64,000 nt of DNA from Neobacillus sp. SuZ13. GTDB taxonomy: Bacteria > Bacillota > Bacilli > Bacillales > Cytobacillaceae. Below, piece by piece: positions 55,438-63,278 of the stretch; the first letter of the stretch is position 1; every line of letters begins with the position of its first letter. Under the pieces are notes generated by a model. The model searched no databases, was not told the origin of the DNA, and saw only the letters and a list, made by a program, of their open reading frames with translations. The stretch covers positions 1,659,501 through 1,723,500 of the forward strand of contig NZ_CP126107.1 in assembly GCF_030123365.1 (NCBI RefSeq), in the 5' to 3' direction. The position numbers and the translations under genes are program-made.

Positions 55438-56541
55438 ATGAAAATAGTTGTTAGTGGTGGAGGGACAGGCGGGCATATCTATCCTGCTCTCGCACTCATT
55501 CGTGAAATACAAAAACAGAACAAAGAGGCACAATTCTTATACATAGGAACAACTAATGGCTTGGAAAGCAAATTAGTTCCGAGGGAAAATATTGATTTTA
55601 AAGCGATTCATATTACAGGTTTTAAGAGAAAACTCTCCTTTGAAAATGTAAAAACGGTACTTCGCTTCCTAAAAGGTGTGAAAGACAGTAAAAGAATGTT
55701 AAAGGAATTCAGACCAGACATTGTCATCGGAACAGGCGGATATGTTTGCGGGCCTGTTGTGTATGCTGCATCTAAGCTTGGCATCCCTACGATCATTCAC
55801 GAACAAAATAGTGTTCCGGGCTTAACAAATAAATTTTTAAGCAGATATGTAAACAAGATTGCCATTTGTTTTGATGAGGCAAAAGAGTACTTTCCAGCAC
55901 AGAAAACAGTTTTTACAGGGAATCCTCGTGCATCTGAAGTAATTGGCAAGGACGGGATTCAAGGTCGTCTTGCTGCTGGGCTTAGTGCAACCATGCCGGT
56001 GGTTTTAATCTTCGGTGGCAGTCGAGGTGCCAGGCCGATAAATGAGGCAGTGGTTAAGGCATTCGCTGATTTGGCTGAGAAACCATATCAAGTACTTTAT
56101 ATTACGGGAGACGTCCATTTTGAGGATGTCAAAAAGGAAGTTGACTTGATTGGAAACCCTAAAAATGTAGTCATTAAACCGTTTATTCATAATATGCCAG
56201 AAGTACTTGCCGGGGTAGATTTAGTGGTATCGAGAGCAGGAGCGACGACACTTGCAGAAATAACCTCACTTGGTATCCCAAGCATCTTAGTCCCAAGTCC
56301 ATATGTAACAAATAATCATCAAGAGAAAAACGCTCGGTCATTAAGTGACCATGGTGCTGCAGAACTATTATTAGAAAAGGACTTAAACAATAATAGTCTT
56401 GTGAATCATATTGATCGCATTCTTTTAAATAAAGATAAATTAAAAGAAATGAAAGTAAAGGCTAAAAAAATGGGTGTGCCGGATTCAGCTTCAAGACTTT
56501 ATTCCTTAATGCAAGAACTGGTAAACACAAATCAAAAGTAG
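55438..56541 (+). CDS. murG: UDP-GlcNAc transferase MurG
   Basis: MurG adds GlcNAc to lipid I to make lipid II on the inner membrane face. Seen: [17 protein letters not shown] at the start, HEQNSVPG near residue 124, and the donor-site motif [15 protein letters not shown]. It has 367 residues. ATG at 55438 is chosen because GAGGTGG precedes it and the family starts here. Confidence 0.96.
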   Translation: MKIVVSGGGTGGHIYPALALIREIQKQNKEAQFLYIGTTNGLESKLVPRENIDFKAIHITGFKRKLSFENVKTVLRFLKGVKDSKRMLKEFRPDIVIGTGGYVCGPVVYAASKLGIPTIIHEQNSVPGLTNKFLSRYVNKIAICFDEAKEYFPAQKTVFTGNPRASEVIGKDGIQGRLAAGLSATMPVVLIFGGSRGARPINEAVVKAFADLAEKPYQVLYITGDVHFEDVKKEVDLIGNPKNVVIKPFIHNMPEVLAGVDLVVSRAGATTLAEITSLGIPSILVPSPYVTNNHQEKNARSLSDHGAAELLLEKDLNNNSLVNHIDRILLNKDKLKEMKVKAKKMGVPDSASRLYSLMQELVNTNQK

Positions 56542-56602
56542 CCCAAAAAGATTTTTAGCATAAACTGATTTAAATGCTTCTAGGAAAGTAAGGGTGGTAA
56601 TT

Positions 56603-57511
56603 ATGGACGGAATCTTAAATGAGTTAATAGCTTTAAATATCGGAAAGGTTAAGGAAAATGAACCGTTAGCTAATCATACGACGATGAAAATAGGGGGTCC
56701 TGCAGACCTTTTTATTGAACCGTCTTCGGTTGAAAATTTAAAAACCGTCATGAGTGTGATAGAAAAACATGGATTGCCATGGCGTGCAATTGGCCGTGGG
56801 TCGAACCTGCTAGTGTCAGATAGGGGGATTGAAGGGGCTGTTATTAAACTTAGTTCTGGAATGGATCACCTTGAGATTAACGATACAAGTATTACAGTTG
56901 GCGGTGGTCATTCACTTGTCAGTTTATCGACACTTATAAGCAAAAAGGGCCTCGCAGGACTGGAGTTTGCTAGTGGGATTCCTGGCTCAGTTGGTGGGGC
57001 TGTATATATGAACGCAGGAGCCCATGGTTCGGATATTAGTAAAATCTTAACCAAAGCACATATTTTATTCGATGATGGAAAATTGGAATGGCTCTCAAAT
57101 CATGAAATGGGGTTCTCCTATAGGACCTCTGTGCTTCAAAAAACTCGTCCTGGAATTGTGGTGGAAGCCATTTTTGACCTTGTGAAAGGTGATCGAGCAG
57201 CCATTGTGGCGCAAATGCAAAAAAACAAAGATTATCGAAAAGAGACCCAGCCATGGAATTTTCCGTGTGCTGGAAGTATTTTTAGAAATCCACTCCCGAA
57301 TTACGCTGGGAAATTAATTGAAACCGCTGGATTAAAGGGATTTAGCATTGGCGGTGCAAAGATTTCGGAAATGCATGGGAATTTTATTGTAAATGCTGGA
57401 GGTGCCACTGCGGAGAATGTGCTGGCATTAATTCAACATGTCAAGGATACCATCTATAGCCTATATGAAGTAAAAATGGAAACTGAGGTTGAAATAATCG
57501 GTAGGGAGTAA
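56603..57511 (+). CDS. murB: UDP-N-acetylenolpyruvoylglucosamine reductase MurB
   Basis: MurB reduces UDP-GlcNAc-enolpyruvate to UDP-MurNAc with NADPH and FAD. Seen: [20 protein letters not shown]-binding [35 protein letters not shown], the catalytic serine in CAGSIFRNP and glutamate in [11 protein letters not shown]. It is the short (type II) form, 302 residues. ATG at 56603 follows AAGGGTGG. Confidence 0.95.
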   Translation: MDGILNELIALNIGKVKENEPLANHTTMKIGGPADLFIEPSSVENLKTVMSVIEKHGLPWRAIGRGSNLLVSDRGIEGAVIKLSSGMDHLEINDTSITVGGGHSLVSLSTLISKKGLAGLEFASGIPGSVGGAVYMNAGAHGSDISKILTKAHILFDDGKLEWLSNHEMGFSYRTSVLQKTRPGIVVEAIFDLVKGDRAAIVAQMQKNKDYRKETQPWNFPCAGSIFRNPLPNYAGKLIETAGLKGFSIGGAKISEMHGNFIVNAGGATAENVLALIQHVKDTIYSLYEVKMETEVEIIGRE

Positions 57512-57513
57512 GA

Positions 57514-57687
57514 ATGATGGAAGGATTTATACAAAATTTCCAAAGAAATTATCCTTACTTTTCTTGTAAGAAATGTCGTCCGAATGACAAATATTGTGAT
57601 ATAATTACTGATAATATTATAGGTGCAACCTCGAAAAAGTTAGAGACGGCATGGTTTTTCGTGCCGTTGTTTCTCTTTTCGAGGTAA
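57514..57687 (+). CDS. possible small ORF between murB and divIB
   Basis: This 57-codon frame opens with ATG ATG just after AGGGAG, two bases past the murB stop. The peptide contains CKKC and a third Cys (FSCKKCRPNDKYCD) and ends in a hydrophobic run (AWFFVPLFLF). I do not recognise it. It overlaps an extended -10 promoter and a long hairpin that make sense as non-coding DNA, so it may be chance. Confidence 0.2.
   Translation: MMEGFIQNFQRNYPYFSCKKCRPNDKYCDIITDNIIGATSKKLETAWFFVPLFLFSR
57597..57605 (+). promoter_or_regulatory. extended -10 promoter before divIB
   Basis: TGA followed by a perfect TATAAT forms an extended -10. Transcription would begin near 57612 and give a leader of about 145 bases before divIB. 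Confidence 0.5.
57628..57685 (+). promoter_or_regulatory. long hairpin in the divIB leader
   Basis: ACCTCGAAAA and TTTTCGAGGT form a perfect 10-bp outer stem, with GAGA/TCTC and CGGCA/TGCCG pairs inside, 58 bases in all. No T-run follows, so it is not a simple terminator. It may stabilise the mRNA end or regulate divIB. Confidence 0.55.
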
Positions 57688-57757
57688 CACTATCGAATGT
57701 TGGACAGGCTTAGTCTATTTATTTTAGAGCAGCTGCTTTTTATGTGGAGGAATTTAA

Positions 57758-58549
57758 ATGGAAAAAGGTAAAATTGTAGCTCTCGAGGACCGTATTCCTA
57801 AGCTAAAGGAGCAAAGACGACGAAAAGCAAACCGACGCCTTGTTCTCCTGTTAATTCTGTTTTTTACAATGATAGTAGTTATCGCCTATTCACAATCACC
57901 CTTAAGCCATGTAAAGACGATAACGATAAAAGGAAATGGTGTGTATTCTGATACGGAATTGATCAGTCAGAGCGGCCTTTCGAATAATACGAATATTTGG
58001 AAAATAAAAAAGGATGAAACGGCATCGAGAATAAAACGTCTATCTGAGATAAAGACAGTTACCATCAAGACTCATTGGCCCAATACAGTGGTCATCCAAG
58101 TAAAAGAACATAAAAGAATTGCTTATCTTAAAAAAGCAAATAAGTTCTTACCAATTATGGAAAATGGGAAAATAGTGAACGAAAATGCAGCAGAAAAAAT
58201 TCCTGTAAATTCTCCAATTTTATTTGAGTTTAAAGAGGGGGCAGCCCTCAATAAAATGGTGAAAGAGTTAGAGAAACTTCCAAGTGAAATATCCAACTCT
58301 ATCTCTGAAATCCATTATACTCCGAAAAAAACTGATCAATATCATATTTCCTTATTTATGAATGATGGATTTGAGGTTAGTGCCACATTAAGAAGCTTCT
58401 CTGAAAAAATGGTACATTATCCATCAATTATCTCTCAAATTGATCCTAAGAAGAAGGGAATTATTGACCTAGAAGTAGGAACGTATTTTAAGGCCTTTGA
58501 AACCGAAGTGGAGGAAAAAGAAGTTGAGCAAGATAAGGGTGAAGGGTAA
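57758..58549 (+). CDS. divIB: cell division protein DivIB (FtsQ)
   Basis: DivIB is a bitopic divisome protein that works with FtsL and DivIC. Seen: a basic cytoplasmic part (LKEQRRRKANRR), one membrane helix (LVLLLILFFTMIVVIAYS), a POTRA domain beginning VKTITIKGNGVYSDTELI, and a highly charged C-terminal tail. It has 263 residues. ATG follows TGGAGG. Its last 26 bases overlap ylxW. Confidence 0.94.
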   Translation: MEKGKIVALEDRIPKLKEQRRRKANRRLVLLLILFFTMIVVIAYSQSPLSHVKTITIKGNGVYSDTELISQSGLSNNTNIWKIKKDETASRIKRLSEIKTVTIKTHWPNTVVIQVKEHKRIAYLKKANKFLPIMENGKIVNENAAEKIPVNSPILFEFKEGAALNKMVKELEKLPSEISNSISEIHYTPKKTDQYHISLFMNDGFEVSATLRSFSEKMVHYPSIISQIDPKKKGIIDLEVGTYFKAFETEVEEKEVEQDKGEG

Positions 58550-59234
58550 GCATGTTGTTATGTCCCTGGTCTGCCTTGTATTAGGATTTATGCTGGCCTT
58601 TTCCTATCATTTAACACAAATGGAAATGAATAAAGGGAAACCTAAAGTGTCTGATAAACAGTGGGAACAGACCCTTGCACTACGAAACCAATTAATTGCC
58701 GAGGAAAAGAGCAATCGCGAATTGCAAAAGGAATTAAATCAAAAACAAGAGTTGGTCCTAAAAAATGAGAAAGACCTCTCGAAAGAAGCAGAGGTTTATG
58801 AGAATCTCGCTGAGAATGCTGAGAAATATCGGATGTTCTTGGGGAAGGTGAAGGTAAAGGGTAAAGGAGTAAAGATTACACTTACAGACGGTGCTTATGA
58901 TCCGAAAGAGGATAATATTAATAATTATCTTGTTCATGAACACCATGTCTTTAAAGTAGTTAATGAGCTTTATATTTCCGGGGCAGCAGCAGTTGCTATA
59001 AATGGACAAAGGTTGACTAGCCATTCTTATATTATTTGTAATGGACCTGTTATTACGGTTGATGGAGTCGAGCATCCAGCCCCCTTCATAATTTCAGCAA
59101 TTGGTGATCCTGATGTTCTTTCATCTTCAATTAACTTAATCGGAGGGGTTAAAGATCAGTTAGTAAACGATAACATTGTTTTCACAATGGAAAGAGATGA
59201 TGAAATGGTACTAGATCCAATCCTAGGTAGTTAG
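58524..59234 (+). CDS. ylxW: DUF881 family protein YlxW
   Basis: This membrane-anchored protein of 236 residues has one N-terminal helix (VVMSLVCLVLGFMLAFSYHL), a coiled coil (about residues 40-95), and the DUF881 core (GKGVKITLTDG, LYISGAAAVAINGQRL, VITVDGVEHPAPFIISAIGDP). The role in division-linked processes is unknown. TTG at 58524 gives MSKIRVKGKHVVM after TGGAGG; it lies within the end of divIB, so translation is coupled. Confidence 0.85.
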   Translation: MSKIRVKGKHVVMSLVCLVLGFMLAFSYHLTQMEMNKGKPKVSDKQWEQTLALRNQLIAEEKSNRELQKELNQKQELVLKNEKDLSKEAEVYENLAENAEKYRMFLGKVKVKGKGVKITLTDGAYDPKEDNINNYLVHEHHVFKVVNELYISGAAAVAINGQRLTSHSYIICNGPVITVDGVEHPAPFIISAIGDPDVLSSSINLIGGVKDQLVNDNIVFTMERDDEMVLDPILGS

Positions 59235-59284
59235 TTATGAAGTAATGTCCACGGTATGATAATTTAAAAGGTTAGGTGAAAAAA

Positions 59285-60016
59285 GTGGACAAAAAAAAAA
59301 TAAATGTAAGTTTTACATTGATCTCAGTCTTGGTAGGATTCATGATAGCGATCCAATTTCAAACAGTCCAAAAACCTGCTGAACGTGATACCCGTGATAT
59401 TTGGCAACTTCGTGAAGCAATACTGAAAGAAAAAGAACTACAATCCAACTTATTAAGTGAAATTCGTTCAAATGAGGAAAAACTAGCAGCCTATGAATCT
59501 AAACGAAAACAAAGCAAGGAACAAGTCTTAAGTGATACATTAAAAGAATTAAAGCTAGAAGCTGGACTGACTGAAATTACTGTTCCTGGTATTAAATTAA
59601 AGATTGAACCAGTAATCGAAGAAATAAAGACGGGTACTCCTGTTAATAGAGTTATTCCACCGGAACTTCTAACGAGATTACTAAACGAATTGAATATGTA
59701 CGAAGCGAAATATGTAGCAATTGATGGGAAGAGAATTATTAATACCACTGTGATTCGAGACATTAATATGGAAACAAAAATTGATGGGCATACCATTGAA
59801 AGGCTGCCAATTGAAGTTGTTGTCGGTGTAGACGATAACTCTACAGCTGAAAAATTATATAATCGGATGAAAGTATCAAAAGCAACGGAAGAATTTTTTA
59901 TTGAAAATCTAAGACTTTCGATTTCAAAACCAATTCCGAACTTAACGGTACCAGCCTACGATGATTCCATTCGCATCCGATATATGGAACCGACAAAAGA
60001 AGGAGGCGATTCTTAA
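59285..60016 (+). CDS. ylxX: DUF881 family protein YlxX
   Basis: This is a second DUF881 protein in tandem with YlxW, 243 residues. Seen: an N-terminal helix (VSFTLISVLVGFMIAIQFQ), a coiled coil over about residues 35-75, and the core ending YDDSIRIRYMEP. It is more divergent in the core (long insertion around VNRVIPPELLTRLLNEL). GTG at 59285 after AGGTGA is chosen over an in-frame GTG that overlaps this site. Its stop overlaps sbp by one base. Confidence 0.85.
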   Translation: MDKKKINVSFTLISVLVGFMIAIQFQTVQKPAERDTRDIWQLREAILKEKELQSNLLSEIRSNEEKLAAYESKRKQSKEQVLSDTLKELKLEAGLTEITVPGIKLKIEPVIEEIKTGTPVNRVIPPELLTRLLNELNMYEAKYVAIDGKRIINTTVIRDINMETKIDGHTIERLPIEVVVGVDDNSTAEKLYNRMKVSKATEEFFIENLRLSISKPIPNLTVPAYDDSIRIRYMEPTKEGGDS

Positions 60017-60378
60017 TGTGGCTTCCATTCATAGGATTAATAATTGGGATTATTTTGGGGCTGTTAACAGAAATACGCATTCCTGAAGAATATTCCAATT
60101 ATTTGTCGATTGCTGTCTTAGCGGCATTCGACACTCTTTTCGGTGGGATCAGGGCATACCTGCAAAATATATATGATGAAAAAGTGTTTGTATCAGGGTT
60201 TTTCTTTAATATTATACTTGCTGCAAGTTTAGCTTTTCTCGGTGTTAATCTTGGTGTAGACTTATATTTAGCGGCAGTTTTCGCGTTTGGTGTCAGATTG
60301 TTTCAGAATATTGCTGTAATTAGGCGAATATTATTGACAAAATGGTCAACGAACAAAGAAAAAGTAGAAAAAAATTGA
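60016..60378 (+). CDS. sbp: small basic protein Sbp (DUF1290)
   Basis: This 120-residue membrane protein has about four helices and the DUF1290 pattern GLIIGIILGLLTEIRIPEEYSNYLSIAVLAAFDTLFGGIRA. It is always found before ftsA in Bacillus; its role is unknown. ATG overlaps the ylxX stop by one base. Confidence 0.9.
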   Translation: MWLPFIGLIIGIILGLLTEIRIPEEYSNYLSIAVLAAFDTLFGGIRAYLQNIYDEKVFVSGFFFNIILAASLAFLGVNLGVDLYLAAVFAFGVRLFQNIAVIRRILLTKWSTNKEKVEKN

Positions 60379-60386
60379 ATTTTTTT

Positions 60387-60415
60387 AAAGGGAATCATTT
60401 AGTTGTGACGAATAA
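60387..60415 (+). promoter_or_regulatory. sigma-H-type promoter of ftsAZ
   Basis: AAAGGGAAT, then 11 bases, then GACGAATAA. The -10 fits RNNGAATWW at every fixed base and the -35 fits RNAGGAWWW at all but one. In B. subtilis ftsAZ is known to have a sigma-H promoter that raises FtsZ at the start of sporulation. Confidence 0.7.
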
Positions 60416-60504
60416 TTTTATATGATATGAATATTGAACTTTTATTGGACAAAAAAAATATAGTTGTTGTTCAACTTAAGGAAATCTAAAGGAGGTGCCA
60501 AAGA

Positions 60505-61806
60505 ATGAACAGCAATGAAATATATGTTAGTCTTGACATCGGTACATCCAGTGTAAAAGTAATCATTGGTGAAATGGTCAATGACTCGGGTAAAGACTCA
60601 TTAAATATAATTGGTGTTGGAAATGTGAAATCTGAAGGATTACGCAAAGGTTCAATTGTTGACATGGACGACACCGTTCATTCGATTAGAAGGGCGATAG
60701 AGCAGGCAGAAAGAATGATTGGGATGGAAATCAGAGATGTGGTGGTTGGCATTTCAGGTAACAATGTTATGCTTCAACATTGTCATGGTATTGTAGCTGT
60801 TTCCAGCCAAAATAGAGAGATTACGAATGAAGATGTCATTCGTGTCATTGAAGCGTCTCATGTTGGTTCGATCCCGCCTGAAAGAGAAAACATCGGAGTT
60901 ATTCGAAAACAATTTATCCTAGATGGTAAAGATGAAATCAACGATCCCCGCGGTATGATAGGAGTTCGTTTGGAAATGGATGGTACACTCATTACCGGCT
61001 CCAAATCAATTATCATTAATACCCTTCGATGTGTTGAACGTGCCGGTCTTGAAATAGTGGATATTGTTCTGCAGCCGTTGGCAGCTGGTGATTATGCACT
61101 GTCAAAAGATGAGAAAAACCTCGGTGTTGCTCTTATCGATCTTGGTGGCGGCTCAACAACAATAGCTGTTTTTGAAGAAGGATTTATCACACAAACTAGT
61201 GTTATGCCTGTTGGCGGTGATTATATCACAAAAGATATATCTGTAGGGTTACGGACCTCAACGGAAGATGCAGAAAAAATAAAAATAAAACATGGACATG
61301 CATTCTATGATGAAGCCTCAGAAGATGAAGTGTTCAGTGTACCAATCATTGGCAGTGATCAGCACCAACAATTTAATCAGCTGGAAATTTCGGATATTAT
61401 TGAAGCAAGAATGGAAGAGATATTCGAACTAGTACTACATGAAATGAAACGCTTAGGATATAGTGACCTGCCAGGCGGTTATGTATTAACTGGCGGTATT
61501 GCAAATATGCAAGGTGTTCTAGAACTTGCTCAGGTAATTCTTCAAAATCGAGTCCGCATTGCCGTGCCTGACTATATTGGTGTAAGAGAACCTCAATATA
61601 CCACAGCGGTTGGTTTAATTAAATATGCGTACAAGAATGCTAGATTGCCAGGTGGACACGTTGGTTCTTCAACCATTTCTGAACCTGCTGAAAAGAGAGT
61701 ACCTAAACAACAACAACAACAACCTAAACAACAAAAAGCAGAAAAACATCCGGAAGATAAGATGTCATCAAAAGTAAAAAAATTCCTTGGTTACTTTTTC
61801 GAATAG
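60505..61806 (+). CDS. ftsA: cell division protein FtsA
   Basis: FtsA is an actin-like ATPase that ties FtsZ to the membrane. Seen: VSLDIGTSSVKVIIGE (phosphate 1), ALIDLGGGSTTIAVF (phosphate 2), GGYVLTGGIANMQG (adenosine), and a C-terminal amphipathic helix KVKKFLGYFF. The linker before it is glutamine-rich (PKQQQQQPKQQK), coded largely by CAA repeats. It has 433 residues. ATG follows AAAGGAGGTG. Confidence 0.96.
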   Translation: MNSNEIYVSLDIGTSSVKVIIGEMVNDSGKDSLNIIGVGNVKSEGLRKGSIVDMDDTVHSIRRAIEQAERMIGMEIRDVVVGISGNNVMLQHCHGIVAVSSQNREITNEDVIRVIEASHVGSIPPERENIGVIRKQFILDGKDEINDPRGMIGVRLEMDGTLITGSKSIIINTLRCVERAGLEIVDIVLQPLAAGDYALSKDEKNLGVALIDLGGGSTTIAVFEEGFITQTSVMPVGGDYITKDISVGLRTSTEDAEKIKIKHGHAFYDEASEDEVFSVPIIGSDQHQQFNQLEISDIIEARMEEIFELVLHEMKRLGYSDLPGGYVLTGGIANMQGVLELAQVILQNRVRIAVPDYIGVREPQYTTAVGLIKYAYKNARLPGGHVGSSTISEPAEKRVPKQQQQQPKQQKAEKHPEDKMSSKVKKFLGYFFE

Positions 61807-61844
61807 GCTAATCGAATAGGTACCGACGAATTAGGAGGATTGTC

Positions 61845-62981
61845 ATGTTAGAATTTGATACAAATTTAGATTCTCTTGCAACTATAAAAGTAATCGGTGT
61901 CGGCGGCGGTGGCAATAACGCGGTAAACCGAATGATTGAACATGGCGTTCAGGGAGTAGAATTTATCGCTGTTAATACTGATGCTCAAGCACTAAATCTT
62001 TCCAAAGCAGAAGTTAAGATGCAAATTGGTGCTAAACTGACTCGTGGACTAGGAGCAGGTGCTAATCCAGACGTTGGAAAGAAAGCGGCCGAAGAAAGTA
62101 AAGAGCAATTGGAGGCAGCATTAAGTGGTGCGGACATGGTATTTGTTACTGCAGGAATGGGCGGAGGCACAGGTACTGGTGCAGCACCAGTTATTGCTCA
62201 AATTGCCCGTGACCTAGGTGCATTGACTGTTGGTGTAGTAACTCGTCCGTTCACATTTGAAGGAAAAAAACGCTCCGGACAAGCATCAGGTGGAATTGGT
62301 GCCATGAAGGATGCGGTTGATACACTTATTGTGATTCCTAATGATCGTCTCCTTGAAATTGTTGATAAAAGCACCCCAATGCTGGAAGCATTCCGTGAAG
62401 CAGATAATGTTCTTCGTCAAGGTGTACAAGGTATATCAGATTTAATTGCTGTACCAGGTCTTATTAACTTGGACTTTGCTGATGTTAAAACAATCATGTC
62501 TAATAAAGGGTCTGCTTTAATGGGTATTGGTGTATCTGCTGGTGAAAATCGTGCCGCAGAGGCTGCTAAGAAAGCAATTAGTTCTCCATTATTAGAAACA
62601 TCTATTGATGGAGCACAAGGTGTACTAATGAACATTACAGGCGGTACAAATTTGAGTCTTTATGAAGTTCAAGAAGCTGCTGATATCGTAGCAACCGCTT
62701 CTGATCAGGAAGTAAATATGATATTTGGTTCTGTTATTAATGAGTCATTAAAAGATGAGATTATCGTTACTGTCATCGCTACTGGATTTAAAGAAGAAAC
62801 CTTGCAGCCAAAAGCTACTCGTCCTACTTTTGGTCAAACTAAACCTCAGATGGGTAATGTTAAACGAGAACAGCCAAAACGCGAAGAGGTTCAGCAAGAG
62901 CCTGTCCGCCATACCCAAGTTTCCCAAGAAGAAACATTAGATATTCCAACCTTCTTACGGAACCGTAATCGTAGAAGGTAA
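61845..62981 (+). CDS. ftsZ: cell division protein FtsZ
   Basis: FtsZ is the tubulin-like GTPase that forms the Z ring. Seen: [14 protein letters not shown] near residue 18, the tubulin signature [13 protein letters not shown] near residue 106, [10 protein letters not shown], a linker, and the C-terminal peptide [15 protein letters not shown] that binds FtsA, SepF and EzrA and ends in basic residues. It has 378 residues. ATG follows AGGAGG. Confidence 0.98.
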   Translation: MLEFDTNLDSLATIKVIGVGGGGNNAVNRMIEHGVQGVEFIAVNTDAQALNLSKAEVKMQIGAKLTRGLGAGANPDVGKKAAEESKEQLEAALSGADMVFVTAGMGGGTGTGAAPVIAQIARDLGALTVGVVTRPFTFEGKKRSGQASGGIGAMKDAVDTLIVIPNDRLLEIVDKSTPMLEAFREADNVLRQGVQGISDLIAVPGLINLDFADVKTIMSNKGSALMGIGVSAGENRAAEAAKKAISSPLLETSIDGAQGVLMNITGGTNLSLYEVQEAADIVATASDQEVNMIFGSVINESLKDEIIVTVIATGFKEETLQPKATRPTFGQTKPQMGNVKREQPKREEVQQEPVRHTQVSQEETLDIPTFLRNRNRRR

Positions 62982-62998
62982 AAAGTGAATACTTATAC

Positions 62999-63034
62999 AA
63001 AAGACACGGCCTGTTTTGGGTCGTGTCTTTTGTA
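62999..63034 (+). terminator. terminator of ftsAZ
   Basis: AAAAGACACGGCC and GGGTCGTGTCTTTT pair with one mismatch, followed by TGTATTT. Confidence 0.8.
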
Positions 63035-63071
63035 TTTAAGCTAATTTAAATTGTGTTGATATAATTAGCAC

Positions 63072-63118
63072 CTGTTGATTGGAGTGGAAAGCGAAGTGCG
63101 TGGAGCGGAAATCAACAG
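63072..63118. repeat. repeat family B, short copy
   Basis: CTGTTGATT and AATCAACAG bound a 47-bp element with GGAGTGGAAAGCG inside and GGAGCGG near the right end. The ends match the copy at 43308. It sits between the ftsZ terminator and the spoIIGA control region. Confidence 0.65.
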
Positions 63119-63130
63119 CCGTGTTTTATG

Positions 63131-63153
63131 TATGACAAAATTCATCTGACAAA
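63131..63153 (-). promoter_or_regulatory. two Spo0A box-like sites before spoIIGA
   Basis: TATGACAAA and TCTGACAAA each differ by one base from TTYGACAAA, the reverse of the 0A box. They lie in the same orientation 14 bases apart, about 50-70 bases upstream of the spoIIG -35. Confidence 0.5.
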
Positions 63154-63198
63154 ATACGTTGTGAATAGTGGAAATTTTTGTTTATTTGATTACAGAAA

Positions 63199-63232
63199 GT
63201 GACACACTTCAGCCATGCAAGTACGATATACT
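63199..63232 (+). promoter_or_regulatory. spoIIG promoter with 22-base spacing
   Basis: GTGACA and TATACT (each one base from sigma-A consensus) are 22 bases apart, the wide spacing known for the Spo0A-dependent spoIIG promoter of B. subtilis. Transcription would begin near 63240. Confidence 0.65.
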
Positions 63233-63278
63233 TTTTCGTAAACAGAAAGGAAAAGCTGATAAATTTTTAGAGAGGAAG

